NCBI RefSeq assembly: GCF_048323675.1
Contig: NZ_JBLWFK010000001.1
Coordinates: forward strand, 124,001-188,000
Reading direction: 5' to 3'
Origin: Mangrovimicrobium sp048323675
GTDB lineage: Bacteria > Pseudomonadota > Gammaproteobacteria > Pseudomonadales > Halieaceae
Length of the DNA: 64,000 nt
The notes under the pieces are model-generated. The model did no database searches, had not been told where the DNA came from, and saw only the letters and a list, made by a program, of their open reading frames with translations. A program made the position numbers and the translations under genes. Below, piece after piece: positions 25,994-34,774 of the stretch (position 1 is its first letter; each line of letters opens with the position of its first letter).

Positions 25994-26725
25994 TCAGCGC
26001 TGGTCGACGAGGGCGCGGATATCGCGAATGGCCGACACACCCTCCTGGTTGTCACCGTGCACGCAGAGGCTGTCCGCCGCCAGCGGCAGGCGCATCCCGC
26101 TGTAGGTAATGACCACGCCCTCGTGCAGCAGCAGGGAGACCTGCTCGAGCATTTTTTCCCGGCTGTGCACGGCGCCGGGCAGGCGCCGCGAGCGCAGGCT
26201 GCCGTCGTCTTCGTAGCAGCGGTCGGCGAAGGCCTCGAACAGCACGCCGACGCCGAGCAGTTCCGCCTCTGCACGGTGCTCCGCGGCGGCGGCGGTGGCC
26301 TGCAGCATCAGCGGCAGCGGCCGGTAATAGCTGGCGATCGCCTTGAGGATCGCACTGCGCACCTCGGCCCGGGCCATCATGTCGTTGTAGAGGGCGCCGT
26401 GGGGTTTGACGTAAGCCAACTGTAATCCCGCGGATTGCGCCATGCCGTCGAGGGCCGCGACCTGGAACTGCAGGTCGGCGATGATCTCCGCCTCGCTGAG
26501 GGCCATGGAGCGGCGGCCGAATCCCACGAGGTCCGGGTAGGCCGGGTGGGCGCCCACGCTGACCCCGTGCTCGGCTGCGAGCGCCAGGGTATTGCGCATG
26601 GTCAGCGGGTCGCCGGCGTGAAAGCCGCAGGCGATGTTGGCCTGGTCGATCCAGGGCATGACCTGGGCGTCCATGCCCATTACCCAGTTGCCGTGGCTTT
26701 CCCCGAGGTCGCAGTTCAGCAGCAT
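25994..26725 (-). CDS. pxpA: 5-oxoprolinase subunit PxpA
   Basis: 243 residues, LamB/YcsF family. The start LLNCDLGESHGNW and then QANIACGFHAGDP, VGAHPAYPDLVGFGRR and YVKPHGALYNDM are the family signatures, containing the conserved acidic and His residues of the active site. It is the catalytic-type subunit of PxpABC. Located 24 bp downstream of the DUF1445 gene and 6 bp upstream of pxpB, in the middle of the operon. Confidence 0.95.
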   Translation of the reverse strand: MLLNCDLGESHGNWVMGMDAQVMPWIDQANIACGFHAGDPLTMRNTLALAAEHGVSVGAHPAYPDLVGFGRRSMALSEAEIIADLQFQVAALDGMAQSAGLQLAYVKPHGALYNDMMARAEVRSAILKAIASYYRPLPLMLQATAAAAEHRAEAELLGVGVLFEAFADRCYEDDGSLRSRRLPGAVHSREKMLEQVSLLLHEGVVITYSGMRLPLAADSLCVHGDNQEGVSAIRDIRALVDQR

Positions 26726-26749
26726 GTCCTTCTCACTTCTCCGTTGGTC

Positions 26750-27535
26750 CTACAGCACGGCCAGTTGGCTGTTGCGCAGGTCCGTGACCAGCATATGACC
26801 CGGCGCGTGGGTAATGGCGAAGGGCGGTTTCGCCGCCTCCAGCGCTACCTGCGGGGTAACGCCGCAGGCCCAGAACACCGGCATCTCCCCCGGGTGGATC
26901 GAGACCGGGTCGCCGAAGTCGGGTCGGGAGATATCCGCAATACCGATCTCCGCCGGGTCGCCAAGGTGGACCGGCGCTCCGTGTACCGCGGGGAATCGGG
27001 TGCAGATCTGGATTGCCCGAATGGCGTCGGCGGCGCGAAAGGGGCGCATGCTGACAACCATTTTGCCGGCAAAGGGACCGGCGGGGTCGCAGTCGATGTT
27101 GGTGCGGTACATCGGGACGTTGACGCCCTGGCTGATGTTGCGAACTTCCAGCCCGTCCGCGATCAGGGCCTCCTCAAACGAGAAGGAGCAGCCCAGCGCG
27201 AAGCTCACCAGGTCATCGCGCCAGAGTTCGCCGAGGTCGGTGACCTCGCCCTTGAATTCGCCGTACTCGAATAGCCGGTAGCGTGGCACATCGCTGCGCA
27301 GGTCGATATTACCCAATCGTGTTAAGCCGGTGTCACCCGGTGCCGCGGACATCGCCAGCAGCGGGCAGGGGCGCGGATTGAGTTGGCAAAAACGCAGGAA
27401 ATCCGCCGCCCAGTCGGCGGGCAGGATGGCGAGGTTACACTGGACGAATCCCGGGCAGTAACCGGAGGTATTGCCGCTGAAATCGCCACGGCGAATGGCC
27501 TGGCGGAGTTCCTGCGGGCTCTGTGTCTGTGGCAT
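26750..27535 (-). CDS. DUF1445 / D-glutamate cyclase N-terminal-domain family protein
   Basis: 261 residues from ATG 27535, preferred since homology starts at MPQTQSPQELRQAIRRGDF; the frame continues to 27721 without support. Family features: GYCPGFVQCNLAILP, FALGCSFSFEEAL, NVPMYRTNI, VSMRPF and a late HAPGHMLVTD. The family is often listed as putative hydro-lyase (YcsI). Its mammalian homologue is the N-terminal part of the D-glutamate cyclase DGLUCY, whose C-terminal part matches the DUF4392 protein in this same operon. It is the first gene of the operon and diverges from the AMP-binding gene across 197 bp. Confidence 0.85.
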   Translation of the reverse strand: MPQTQSPQELRQAIRRGDFSGNTSGYCPGFVQCNLAILPADWAADFLRFCQLNPRPCPLLAMSAAPGDTGLTRLGNIDLRSDVPRYRLFEYGEFKGEVTDLGELWRDDLVSFALGCSFSFEEALIADGLEVRNISQGVNVPMYRTNIDCDPAGPFAGKMVVSMRPFRAADAIRAIQICTRFPAVHGAPVHLGDPAEIGIADISRPDFGDPVSIHPGEMPVFWACGVTPQVALEAAKPPFAITHAPGHMLVTDLRNSQLAVL

Positions 27536-27732
27536 GGCGTTACAGCTTCCCTTGGCGGTGAATGAAAGTGTGGCACAGATTCTGGCGGGAGCACTATCGC
27601 TGTGTCCGCGGGCGCCGGCAACCAGATCCGTGGCGGTTGTATTTAGCGGTGCCAACGGGCTTGCACCGCAGCGCAGTTCAAGGCAGCGTAGGCTATAGTT
27701 TGCAGAACCTTTCGCAGTCACAGGGTAATACC

Positions 27733-29226
27733 ATGCCGCATCCCTCCCGCACCGCCGTCACCTATCCACACAAACCCGCCATTGTCATGGGATCGGGGGA
27801 GGACGCGGTGCTCACCTATGCCGAACTGGATCGCCACTCCTGCCAGGGGGCGCGACTGTTGCGCGCCCTGGGACTGGACCGCGGCGACCGGGTGGCAGTG
27901 CTGGCAGGCAACAGTCCCGGCTATCTCGAATTCTGCTGGGCGGCGCAGCGTGCCGGCCTGGTGTTCGTGCCGGTACCGCTGCACGCACGGCGCGAGGAAG
28001 TCGCCGCGATACTGGAAGACAGCGGGGCCCGTTTTTTACTGGTTGCGGCCAGCCTCAGCGCCGAAGCGCTGGCGTTGCCGCTGGATGCCCCGGGGGTGGA
28101 TCACTTTTACATGCTCGGCGGTATAGCCGAGGGCTTCGAGTCCTGGGAGGAAGGCATCGACCGGCAGGACGCCGTGCCGCCGGACGATGAGGCCGGCGGG
28201 GTGCCGATGTTCTACGCCGCCGGCGCCGGCGAGCCCCTGCGCGGTGCGCTGCCAACCCCCCTCAGTGACGATGTCGATACCCCTCCGGCACTCGCGGGAG
28301 GCGTCGGGGTAGCCTTCGGCTTCAGTGAGGAAACGGTATTTCTCTCCCCCGCGCCGCTCTATACGCCCGCCTCCCTGCTCTACAACATGATGGCCCTCTA
28401 CCAGGGCGGCACCTGCGTGCTGATGGAGTCCTTCGAGCCGGAGGCCGCGCTGGCCCTGATTGAAGAGCACCGGGTTACCCACAGTCTCTGGGTGCCGAGC
28501 ATGTTCGGGCAGCTGCTGCGGCTGCCCCAGTCGGTGCGCCAGCGCTACGATCTCGGTTCGATGCAATACGCGCTGCACGCCGGCGCGCCCTGCCCGGTTG
28601 CCATCAAGCAGCAGATGATCGACTGGTGGGGGCCGGTGCTGGTGGAGTACTACGCCGCTGGCGCCAGCGAGGGGGCGACGGTGATCGACTCGGCGGACTG
28701 GCTGGCGCACCCCGGGTCGGTGGGCCGGGCCTTTCTCGGCCAGCTGGAGATTGTCGACGCCGATGGGGCATTGCTGCCCCCGGGGCAGATCGGCCAGATC
28801 CGCTTTGCCGGCGATGAAATCGGCACCGGCGACAGCGGCTACCTCGATGCGGAGGGTTACCTCTACGTGACCGACCGCTCCAGCGACAGCGTCACCAGCG
28901 ACGGGGTCACGGTCTATCCGCAGGACCTGGAAAGCCTGCTGATGACCCATGCCAAGGTCGCCGACGTCGCGGTGTTCGGCCTGCCCGACGAGGGCGAGGG
29001 AGAGCAACTGCAGGCACTGGTGGAACCGGTCAACTGGGCCGACGCCACCGACGAGACCGCCTTCGAGATCATGGCCTGGCTGCGCGAGCGCCTGGAAGAC
29101 CTGGTCATGCCGCACAAACTGGATTTCCGCGAGCGCCTGCCCCGGGAAGAGGACGGGCGGGTCTACCGCCAGCGCCTGAAGGAAGAGTTCCGCGGCGGCA
29201 GTCGCGACGATACCCCGCCGGAATAG
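27733..29226 (+). CDS. AMP-binding (acyl-CoA synthetase-like) protein with degraded catalytic motifs
   Basis: 497 residues from ATG 27733. The overall order is that of an ANL adenylating enzyme: LTYAELDRHS, the FVPVPLHAR turn, VEYYAAGASEG, GDSGYLDAEGYLYVTDR and VYPQDLESLL. Yet key sites are changed. The phosphate loop, normally TSGTTGxPKG, reads FYAAGAGEPLRGA with no invariant lysine. The hinge region reads RSSDSVTSDGV, and the final catalytic lysine position (GKxxR) reads GRVYRQRL with Arg. It may be catalytically weak, use another chemistry, or serve as a binding or regulatory protein. It is the divergent neighbour of the D-glutamate operon and converges with the PanE-like gene. Confidence 0.82.
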   Translation: MPHPSRTAVTYPHKPAIVMGSGEDAVLTYAELDRHSCQGARLLRALGLDRGDRVAVLAGNSPGYLEFCWAAQRAGLVFVPVPLHARREEVAAILEDSGARFLLVAASLSAEALALPLDAPGVDHFYMLGGIAEGFESWEEGIDRQDAVPPDDEAGGVPMFYAAGAGEPLRGALPTPLSDDVDTPPALAGGVGVAFGFSEETVFLSPAPLYTPASLLYNMMALYQGGTCVLMESFEPEAALALIEEHRVTHSLWVPSMFGQLLRLPQSVRQRYDLGSMQYALHAGAPCPVAIKQQMIDWWGPVLVEYYAAGASEGATVIDSADWLAHPGSVGRAFLGQLEIVDADGALLPPGQIGQIRFAGDEIGTGDSGYLDAEGYLYVTDRSSDSVTSDGVTVYPQDLESLLMTHAKVADVAVFGLPDEGEGEQLQALVEPVNWADATDETAFEIMAWLRERLEDLVMPHKLDFRERLPREEDGRVYRQRLKEEFRGGSRDDTPPE

Positions 29227-29286
29227 CGCGGGGCCGGCTCGCCGGCGGCCAGCGACTGGCCCGGCACCGGAGCTGCAACCCTGTTG

Positions 29287-30315
29287 TCAGCCCGTCGCGT
29301 GTTGCCGCTGCCAGCGCTGCACCAGTTCGCGGGTGGCGGGCATTTGCTGGCCGGCGGATTCGCCCTCCGCCAGGCAGCGTTCCAGGATGCCGACATTCTG
29401 CGCCACGACCTTGCCACCGTGATGGCAGCGGTTGAATTCGGTCAAACCCATCGGCGCGGCTTCCCGGTCGGATTTGCGCATGGTGTCGGCAATGCGCTTG
29501 TCGCTCATCAGCCAGGCCATCAACCTGCCCATGAACCCGTTGCGCCGCAGCCGGAGCATTTCCCGCTGTGACTCGCAGCACAGCGGCCACAGCTGCGGAT
29601 CCGCGACCAGGCTTTCGGTGCCCGCCCAGCCGTTCAGTTCGCTGGCGATGGTGAAGGCGGAGAAAATGTTGGTGGACATGCGGTACAGGCGGGTGGGAAT
29701 GGTCTTGCAGGTGGCCACCCCGCTGGCGCTGAAAAGTTCGGCAAAAGCCCTGGCGGGAGCCTTTGGCGCGGTCGTCACGAAGAACCCCACGTGGTCCGGG
29801 AAGTTGATATAGGCGACGTCGGCGCCATCGTGTTCGGCGCGGTCTTGCGGCGCGGGCTGCGGCGCGTTGGCCGCGCCGACCATGTAGGCGAACATCTTCA
29901 TGGTGCCTTCCAGCAGGCGCGCTTCGGGGAGCCCGGTGGTGCGCCGGATGTGGTCGTAGAGTCCGAGGCCGACACCGTTGATGATCAGCACTGCCCTGCC
30001 GCCGCGGAAAATTTCACCGAGGATGCTGAGTGTCATGGTGCCCTGTTCACTGAAACAGGTGGCGCCGTCGAGGGTCAGCAGGATGAAATCGTAGTCCGTG
30101 CCGCGCAGTTGCTCCGGGTCGCCGACAACCTCGAAATTCTCGAGCAGGTTGCAGTGCTGTTCGTCATAACTGTACAGGCGTTGCGGGCGGGCCAGCGCAG
30201 CCAGCCGATGGGGGCGAACCAGGAAGGTAATGTCGGCGCCGGCCCGCTGCAGGTGGTAGCCGGTGGTCAGGCCCAGCGCTCCCGCGCCGACGATCAGGAC
30301 ACGTGCTGCACTCAT
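29287..30315 (-). CDS. Ketopantoate reductase (PanE/ApbA) family protein
   Basis: 342 residues. It starts with the NADP-binding glycine motif VLIVGAGALGLTTGYHL, followed by TYDFILLTLDG-type second strand (DYDFILLTLDGA) and an INGVGLG segment, as in the two-domain PanE fold. True PanE enzymes reduce 2-dehydropantoate with NADPH in coenzyme A synthesis. This member is longer than classical PanE (about 300) and lacks easily recognised substrate residues, so it may reduce another 2-keto acid. It is convergent with the AMP-binding gene and stands alone. Confidence 0.8.
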   Translation of the reverse strand: MSAARVLIVGAGALGLTTGYHLQRAGADITFLVRPHRLAALARPQRLYSYDEQHCNLLENFEVVGDPEQLRGTDYDFILLTLDGATCFSEQGTMTLSILGEIFRGGRAVLIINGVGLGLYDHIRRTTGLPEARLLEGTMKMFAYMVGAANAPQPAPQDRAEHDGADVAYINFPDHVGFFVTTAPKAPARAFAELFSASGVATCKTIPTRLYRMSTNIFSAFTIASELNGWAGTESLVADPQLWPLCCESQREMLRLRRNGFMGRLMAWLMSDKRIADTMRKSDREAAPMGLTEFNRCHHGGKVVAQNVGILERCLAEGESAGQQMPATRELVQRWQRQHATG

Positions 30316-30408
30316 GCGAAATTCCCGTCTAATGCTGTTATTGGCTTGGCCGGCAGCTTAACACAGAGCGGGCCAGCCCCGGCGGCGCCGGCCCGCCGCG
30401 GGCCGGGC

Positions 30409-33400
30409 TCAGGACCCGCTGCCCGCCGCGGGCGCCGGCGCCGCTGCCGCGCGGCGTTTGCCGCGCTGGCTGAAGGGCAGGTAGAAAACCGGTACCACGA
30501 AGAGCGTGAACAGGGTGCCCACCAGCATGCCGCAGGTGATCATCAGGCCGATGCTGAAACGGCTGTTGGCGCCGGCGCCGGAGGCCACCAGCAGCGGCCA
30601 GACGCCGAGCACGGTGGCGAAGGTGGTCATCAGGATCGGCCGCAGGCGCAGGGAGGCGGCCTGCAGGATGGCGTCGCGCCGGTCCATGCCGCCCTCGTAG
30701 AGTTTGTTGGCAAACTCGACGATCAGGATGCCGTGCTTGCTGATCAGGCCGATCAGGGTCAACAGGCCCACCTGGGTGTAGATATTCAGGGTGGCGAAGC
30801 CCAGCGCCAGCGGCACCACGGCGCCGAAGATCGACAGCGGCACCGTAACCAGCACCACCAGTGGATCGCGGAAGCTGTTGAACTGCGCCGCCAGCATCAG
30901 GAAGATCAGGATCAGCGACAGCCCGAAGAGGATGGGGAAGGAGGCGGTTTCCTGCACGAACTGCCGCGAGGCCCCGGTGTAGCCGGCGCGGAAACCGCTG
31001 GGGGCGATCTCCTTCAGTTTGGTTTCGAGGAACGCCAGGGTGGTGCCCAGGCTGTTCGGCGGCATCATCAGGCCCTGGATGATCGTACTGTTCAACTGCT
31101 GGTACTGGGCCAGTTCATTGGGCTGCACGCTGGTGCTCAGGGTGATGACGCTGGACATCGGCACCAGTTCCCCGCCCTCGGTGCGCAGGTAGTATTTTTC
31201 CAGTTCCTCGGGGGTGAGGCGGAAATCCCGTTCCGCCTGCGGTATGACCTTGTAGCTGCGGCCGGAAAGGGTGAAACGGTTGACCTCCGCCTCGCCGAGC
31301 ATGGTGGCCAGGGTCTGGCCGATCTCCTGCATGGAGATTCCGAGGCGTGCGGCGAGCTCGCGGTCGATCTTCACGGCGATTTCCGGGCGGTTGAAATCCA
31401 GGGTCTGGGTCACGAAGGCGAACAGGCCGGACTCCCGGGCCGCCTGCAGCAGCTCCTCGCCGACCTGGTACACGTCCTCGTAACTGGCGGTGGAGGCCAC
31501 CACGAAGCTCACCGGCAGGCCCGACTCGGCCCCGGGCAGGGAGGCGCCGATAAAGGAAAACATTTCCATCCCGGCGACCTTGTCGAGTTTGTCCTGCAAC
31601 TCGATCTGCAACTCCTGCGCCGAGCGCTGCCGTTCGCTCCAGGGGACCGCGACCACACCGCCGAAATTCTGCCCGTGGTTGATCACCCGCCAGGAGCCGC
31701 GGAACTCGGGAATGGTTTTCCAGATATCGTCGATTTCCAGCAGGTAGTGGGTCAGGTATTCCATATTCGCCTGGGGCGGCGCATTGCCGATCACCATGAC
31801 GCCGCCGTTGTCTTCCTCCGGCGCCAGTTCCTGCTGGGCCAGCGAAAACAGTAGCGGCAGGCTGCCGAGCAGGGCGGCGGCCAGCACCAGGACCGCGCCG
31901 CGGTTGGCCAGGCAGGCGGTGAGCAGGCGCTGGTAGGCGGCGATCAGGTGTTCGAAGCGGCGGTCCAGCCAGTCGGCGAAGCGGCCCTGGTGGGCGGCAT
32001 CCTTGAGGACCCGCGAGCACATCATCGGGCTCAGGGTCAGCGCGACCACGCCGGACACCATGACTGCACCGGCCAGGGTCAGGGCGAACTCGCTGAACAG
32101 GGCGCCGGTCAGGCCGCCGATGAAGCTGATCGGCGCGTAGACCGCGACCAGGGTCAGGGTCATCAGCACCACCGGCAGGGCGACTTCCCGGGCGCCCCTG
32201 ATGGCGGCGTCCAGCGGGGTGGCCCCGTTCTCGATATGGCGGTGGACGTTCTCCACGACCACGATGGCGTCATCCACCACCAGGCCGATGGCGATCACCA
32301 TGGCCAGCAGGGTCAGCAGGTTGAGGGAAAAGCCCAGCGCCATGATCATGAACACGACGCCGATCAGGGACAGGGGAATCGCCACCAGCGGTATCAGTAC
32401 CACCCGCATTGAACCGAGGAACAGGTAGATCACGAGGATAACGATGAGCACCGCTTCCAGCAGCGTCGTGGCCACCTCGGTCAGCGCCTCCTCGATGAAG
32501 ACGCTGCCGTCCCAGTCCAGCAGCACTTCCATGTCCGCGGGCAGGTCCGCCGCGATGCGCGGCAGGGCCTTGTGCACTTCCTGTGACACCTGCAGCGGAT
32601 TGGCGCCCGGTGCGGGGGAGATCGCCATGAATACCGTCTCCCGTCCGCTGGACAGGGACTTCATCTGGGAATCCTCGGAGTCGAGTTCGATATCGGCGAT
32701 ATCGCCGAGGCGCACCCGCTCGTCGCCGGCCTGGCGGACCACCAGGGCGGCAAATTCATCGGTGGTCTGCAGGCTGGTGTTGGCGTCCACGGTGACCCGC
32801 ACCAGGTTGCCCTCGGTCGCCCCGGCGGCGGCGATGTAGTTGTCGCGCTGGATCGCCGCGCGTACATCGTTGGCGGTCACCCCGCGCGCCGCCATCCGCA
32901 CAGGGTCCAGCCAGATGCGCATGGCCAGCTTGCGCTTGAAAATCTGTGCCTGGCCGACGCCGGGCAGGGTCGCGAGTTCCGGCTGCACCGCGCGGGTGAT
33001 GTAATCGGTGACCTCGTAGGGGGTCATCTGCCCGCTGTAGAAGGCGATGTACATCATCGCGTCGCCGCCGAAGGAGTTGTAGACCACCGGGTCCTCGATG
33101 TCCCGCGGCAGTTCGTAGCGGGCCTCGTTGACCTTGGCGATCACCTCGTTGAGCACTGCGGTACTGTCCTCGCCGAGGCGCACATGCACGGTGATTTCCG
33201 AGGAGCCCGGGTTGCTGGAGGACGTGATGTAATCGATGCCCTTGGCGGTAACGATGCGCTCCTGCAGCGGCGTGGTGACAAAACCCTGTACCGTGCTGGC
33301 GCTGGCGCCGGGGTAGGCGGTGGAGACGTAGACCACGCTGGTCTCCACCTCCGGGAATTCGCGCACGCTCACCCGGAAGATCGAGGCGATCCCGAGCACC

Positions 33401-33465
33401 AGCAGCAGGGCGCTGACGACAATGGCCAGGACCGGGCGGCGGATGAATATGTCGGTAAAGTTCAT
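30409..33465 (-). CDS. RND efflux permease (AcrB/MexF-type)
   Basis: 1018 residues, the standard size of hydrophobe/amphiphile RND pumps. N-terminal MNFTDIFIRRPVLAIVVS leads into the first helix; later GLVVDDAIVVVENVHR carries the paired Asp residues of the proton relay in helix 4, and the second half repeats the fold, with VGLLTLIGLISKHGILIVEF. It exports lipophilic compounds by proton exchange from the inner membrane and periplasm. A 13-bp gap follows the adaptor gene, so both form one operon. No outer membrane channel gene is near, so a shared TolC is likely. The short charged/Ala C-terminus is unremarkable. Confidence 0.95.
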   Translation of the reverse strand: MNFTDIFIRRPVLAIVVSALLLVLGIASIFRVSVREFPEVETSVVYVSTAYPGASASTVQGFVTTPLQERIVTAKGIDYITSSSNPGSSEITVHVRLGEDSTAVLNEVIAKVNEARYELPRDIEDPVVYNSFGGDAMMYIAFYSGQMTPYEVTDYITRAVQPELATLPGVGQAQIFKRKLAMRIWLDPVRMAARGVTANDVRAAIQRDNYIAAAGATEGNLVRVTVDANTSLQTTDEFAALVVRQAGDERVRLGDIADIELDSEDSQMKSLSSGRETVFMAISPAPGANPLQVSQEVHKALPRIAADLPADMEVLLDWDGSVFIEEALTEVATTLLEAVLIVILVIYLFLGSMRVVLIPLVAIPLSLIGVVFMIMALGFSLNLLTLLAMVIAIGLVVDDAIVVVENVHRHIENGATPLDAAIRGAREVALPVVLMTLTLVAVYAPISFIGGLTGALFSEFALTLAGAVMVSGVVALTLSPMMCSRVLKDAAHQGRFADWLDRRFEHLIAAYQRLLTACLANRGAVLVLAAALLGSLPLLFSLAQQELAPEEDNGGVMVIGNAPPQANMEYLTHYLLEIDDIWKTIPEFRGSWRVINHGQNFGGVVAVPWSERQRSAQELQIELQDKLDKVAGMEMFSFIGASLPGAESGLPVSFVVASTASYEDVYQVGEELLQAARESGLFAFVTQTLDFNRPEIAVKIDRELAARLGISMQEIGQTLATMLGEAEVNRFTLSGRSYKVIPQAERDFRLTPEELEKYYLRTEGGELVPMSSVITLSTSVQPNELAQYQQLNSTIIQGLMMPPNSLGTTLAFLETKLKEIAPSGFRAGYTGASRQFVQETASFPILFGLSLILIFLMLAAQFNSFRDPLVVLVTVPLSIFGAVVPLALGFATLNIYTQVGLLTLIGLISKHGILIVEFANKLYEGGMDRRDAILQAASLRLRPILMTTFATVLGVWPLLVASGAGANSRFSIGLMITCGMLVGTLFTLFVVPVFYLPFSQRGKRRAAAAPAPAAGSGS

Positions 33466-33478
33466 GGCGTCGCGGGGC

Positions 33479-34552
33479 TCACTGGGTAAACTCGGCAGGG
33501 TCTTTTTCCAGCACCACCCTGGCGCCCTTGTAGAGCTTGTTCTGGCCCACGCTGACCAGCCGCTCGCCGGCCTTGAGCCCGCCGGTCACGGCGACCCGGC
33601 CACGCATGATCTGCCCGGTCTGGACCACGCGGGGTTCGACCTCGAGACCGTCCCCCGCCTTGTTGACCACCCAGACGGTATTGCCCTGCAGTGAATAGGT
33701 CACCGCGATCTCGGGTATGGTCACTACCTTGCGGGGCTGTTCGAGGTCGACGGTAATGCGGGCGAACATCCCGGGCAGCAGCCCCTCACTGGAATCCAGC
33801 CGGGCCCGCAGCGCGAGATTGCGGGTGCTGGAGTCCACCGCGGCATCCAGGGCGATCAGGCGGCCGTCGTAGGACATTTTGCTGGCACTGGTGCGCAGGC
33901 TGACCGGCAGCCCCGGGCGCAGGCCGGGAAAATAGCGCTCGGGGACCGAGAAGTCGACCTCCAGGGTCGAGAGGTCCTGCAGCGTGGTGATCGGGGTGCC
34001 GGATTCGGTGTAGTCGCCGGTTTTCACCCTGATGATCCCGATGGTGCCGCTGAAGGGCGCGATGATGCGCTTGTTTTTCAGTTGGGCCTCGATTTCCGCC
34101 AGCGAGGCGGTAGCGGCTGTGAGATCCGCCAGGGAGCGGTCGTACTGGCTCTGGGGAATGGATTTCTGTTTCACCAGGCTGGCATCGCGCTCGTAGAGTT
34201 GCCGCGCCAGTACCAGGTTGGCCTGGGCCCGCTCGCGGGCCGCCTGTTCCACGCTGTCGTTGAGGGTCAGCAGCAACTGTCCGGCCTCCACCCGCTGGCC
34301 GGATTCGACGGCGATGTCGATGATTTCGCCGCTGGTCTCGGTGGCGAGGTTGACGCCGCGGGCCGCACGCAGGGTGCCCACGGCCTCCAGCGTGGTGGGC
34401 CAGGATTCCTCCCGTGCAGTGGTCACAGCCACGGTGATCGGCGGTGGCGTGTGGTCCTGCGCGGCGAGGGCGCTGAATTTCATATAGAGGTAACCGGCGA
34501 TGGAGCCGAATATTAGCAGCAGTAACGCGGCGACGATCAGATAGGCGCGCAA
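33479..34552 (-). CDS. RND efflux periplasmic adaptor (membrane fusion protein)
   Basis: 357 residues. One N-terminal membrane helix (about 5-25), then the lipoyl half ESGQRVEAGQLLLTLND, a helical hairpin (about 95-150), the second lipoyl half KNKRIIAPFSGTIGIIRVK and a beta-barrel with VEPRVVQTGQ. It links the RND permease to an outer membrane channel. It is first in the operon; 222 bp separate it from the divergent patatin gene and should hold both promoters. Confidence 0.94.
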   Translation of the reverse strand: MRAYLIVAALLLLIFGSIAGYLYMKFSALAAQDHTPPPITVAVTTAREESWPTTLEAVGTLRAARGVNLATETSGEIIDIAVESGQRVEAGQLLLTLNDSVEQAARERAQANLVLARQLYERDASLVKQKSIPQSQYDRSLADLTAATASLAEIEAQLKNKRIIAPFSGTIGIIRVKTGDYTESGTPITTLQDLSTLEVDFSVPERYFPGLRPGLPVSLRTSASKMSYDGRLIALDAAVDSSTRNLALRARLDSSEGLLPGMFARITVDLEQPRKVVTIPEIAVTYSLQGNTVWVVNKAGDGLEVEPRVVQTGQIMRGRVAVTGGLKAGERLVSVGQNKLYKGARVVLEKDPAEFTQ

Positions 34553-34774
34553 GGAAAGCCCCTGTTTTTCTGGTTTTGTTTTTTGATCGGCTAATTCTAG
34601 GCGCTAAACCCGCGGCCCGCATGACTAATCCGGGTAATTTGCCACCGCTGGCCGCCGGCGGAAAGCCCTGTCAGCCTGCCGGAATGTGCTATATGCTATT
34701 AGTACCTGTGCGTACCCGGTGGCAGCGGCTGCCAGAGTGGGGGGGGTTGCCCGTCCAATTGCGACTGCGAGTCG

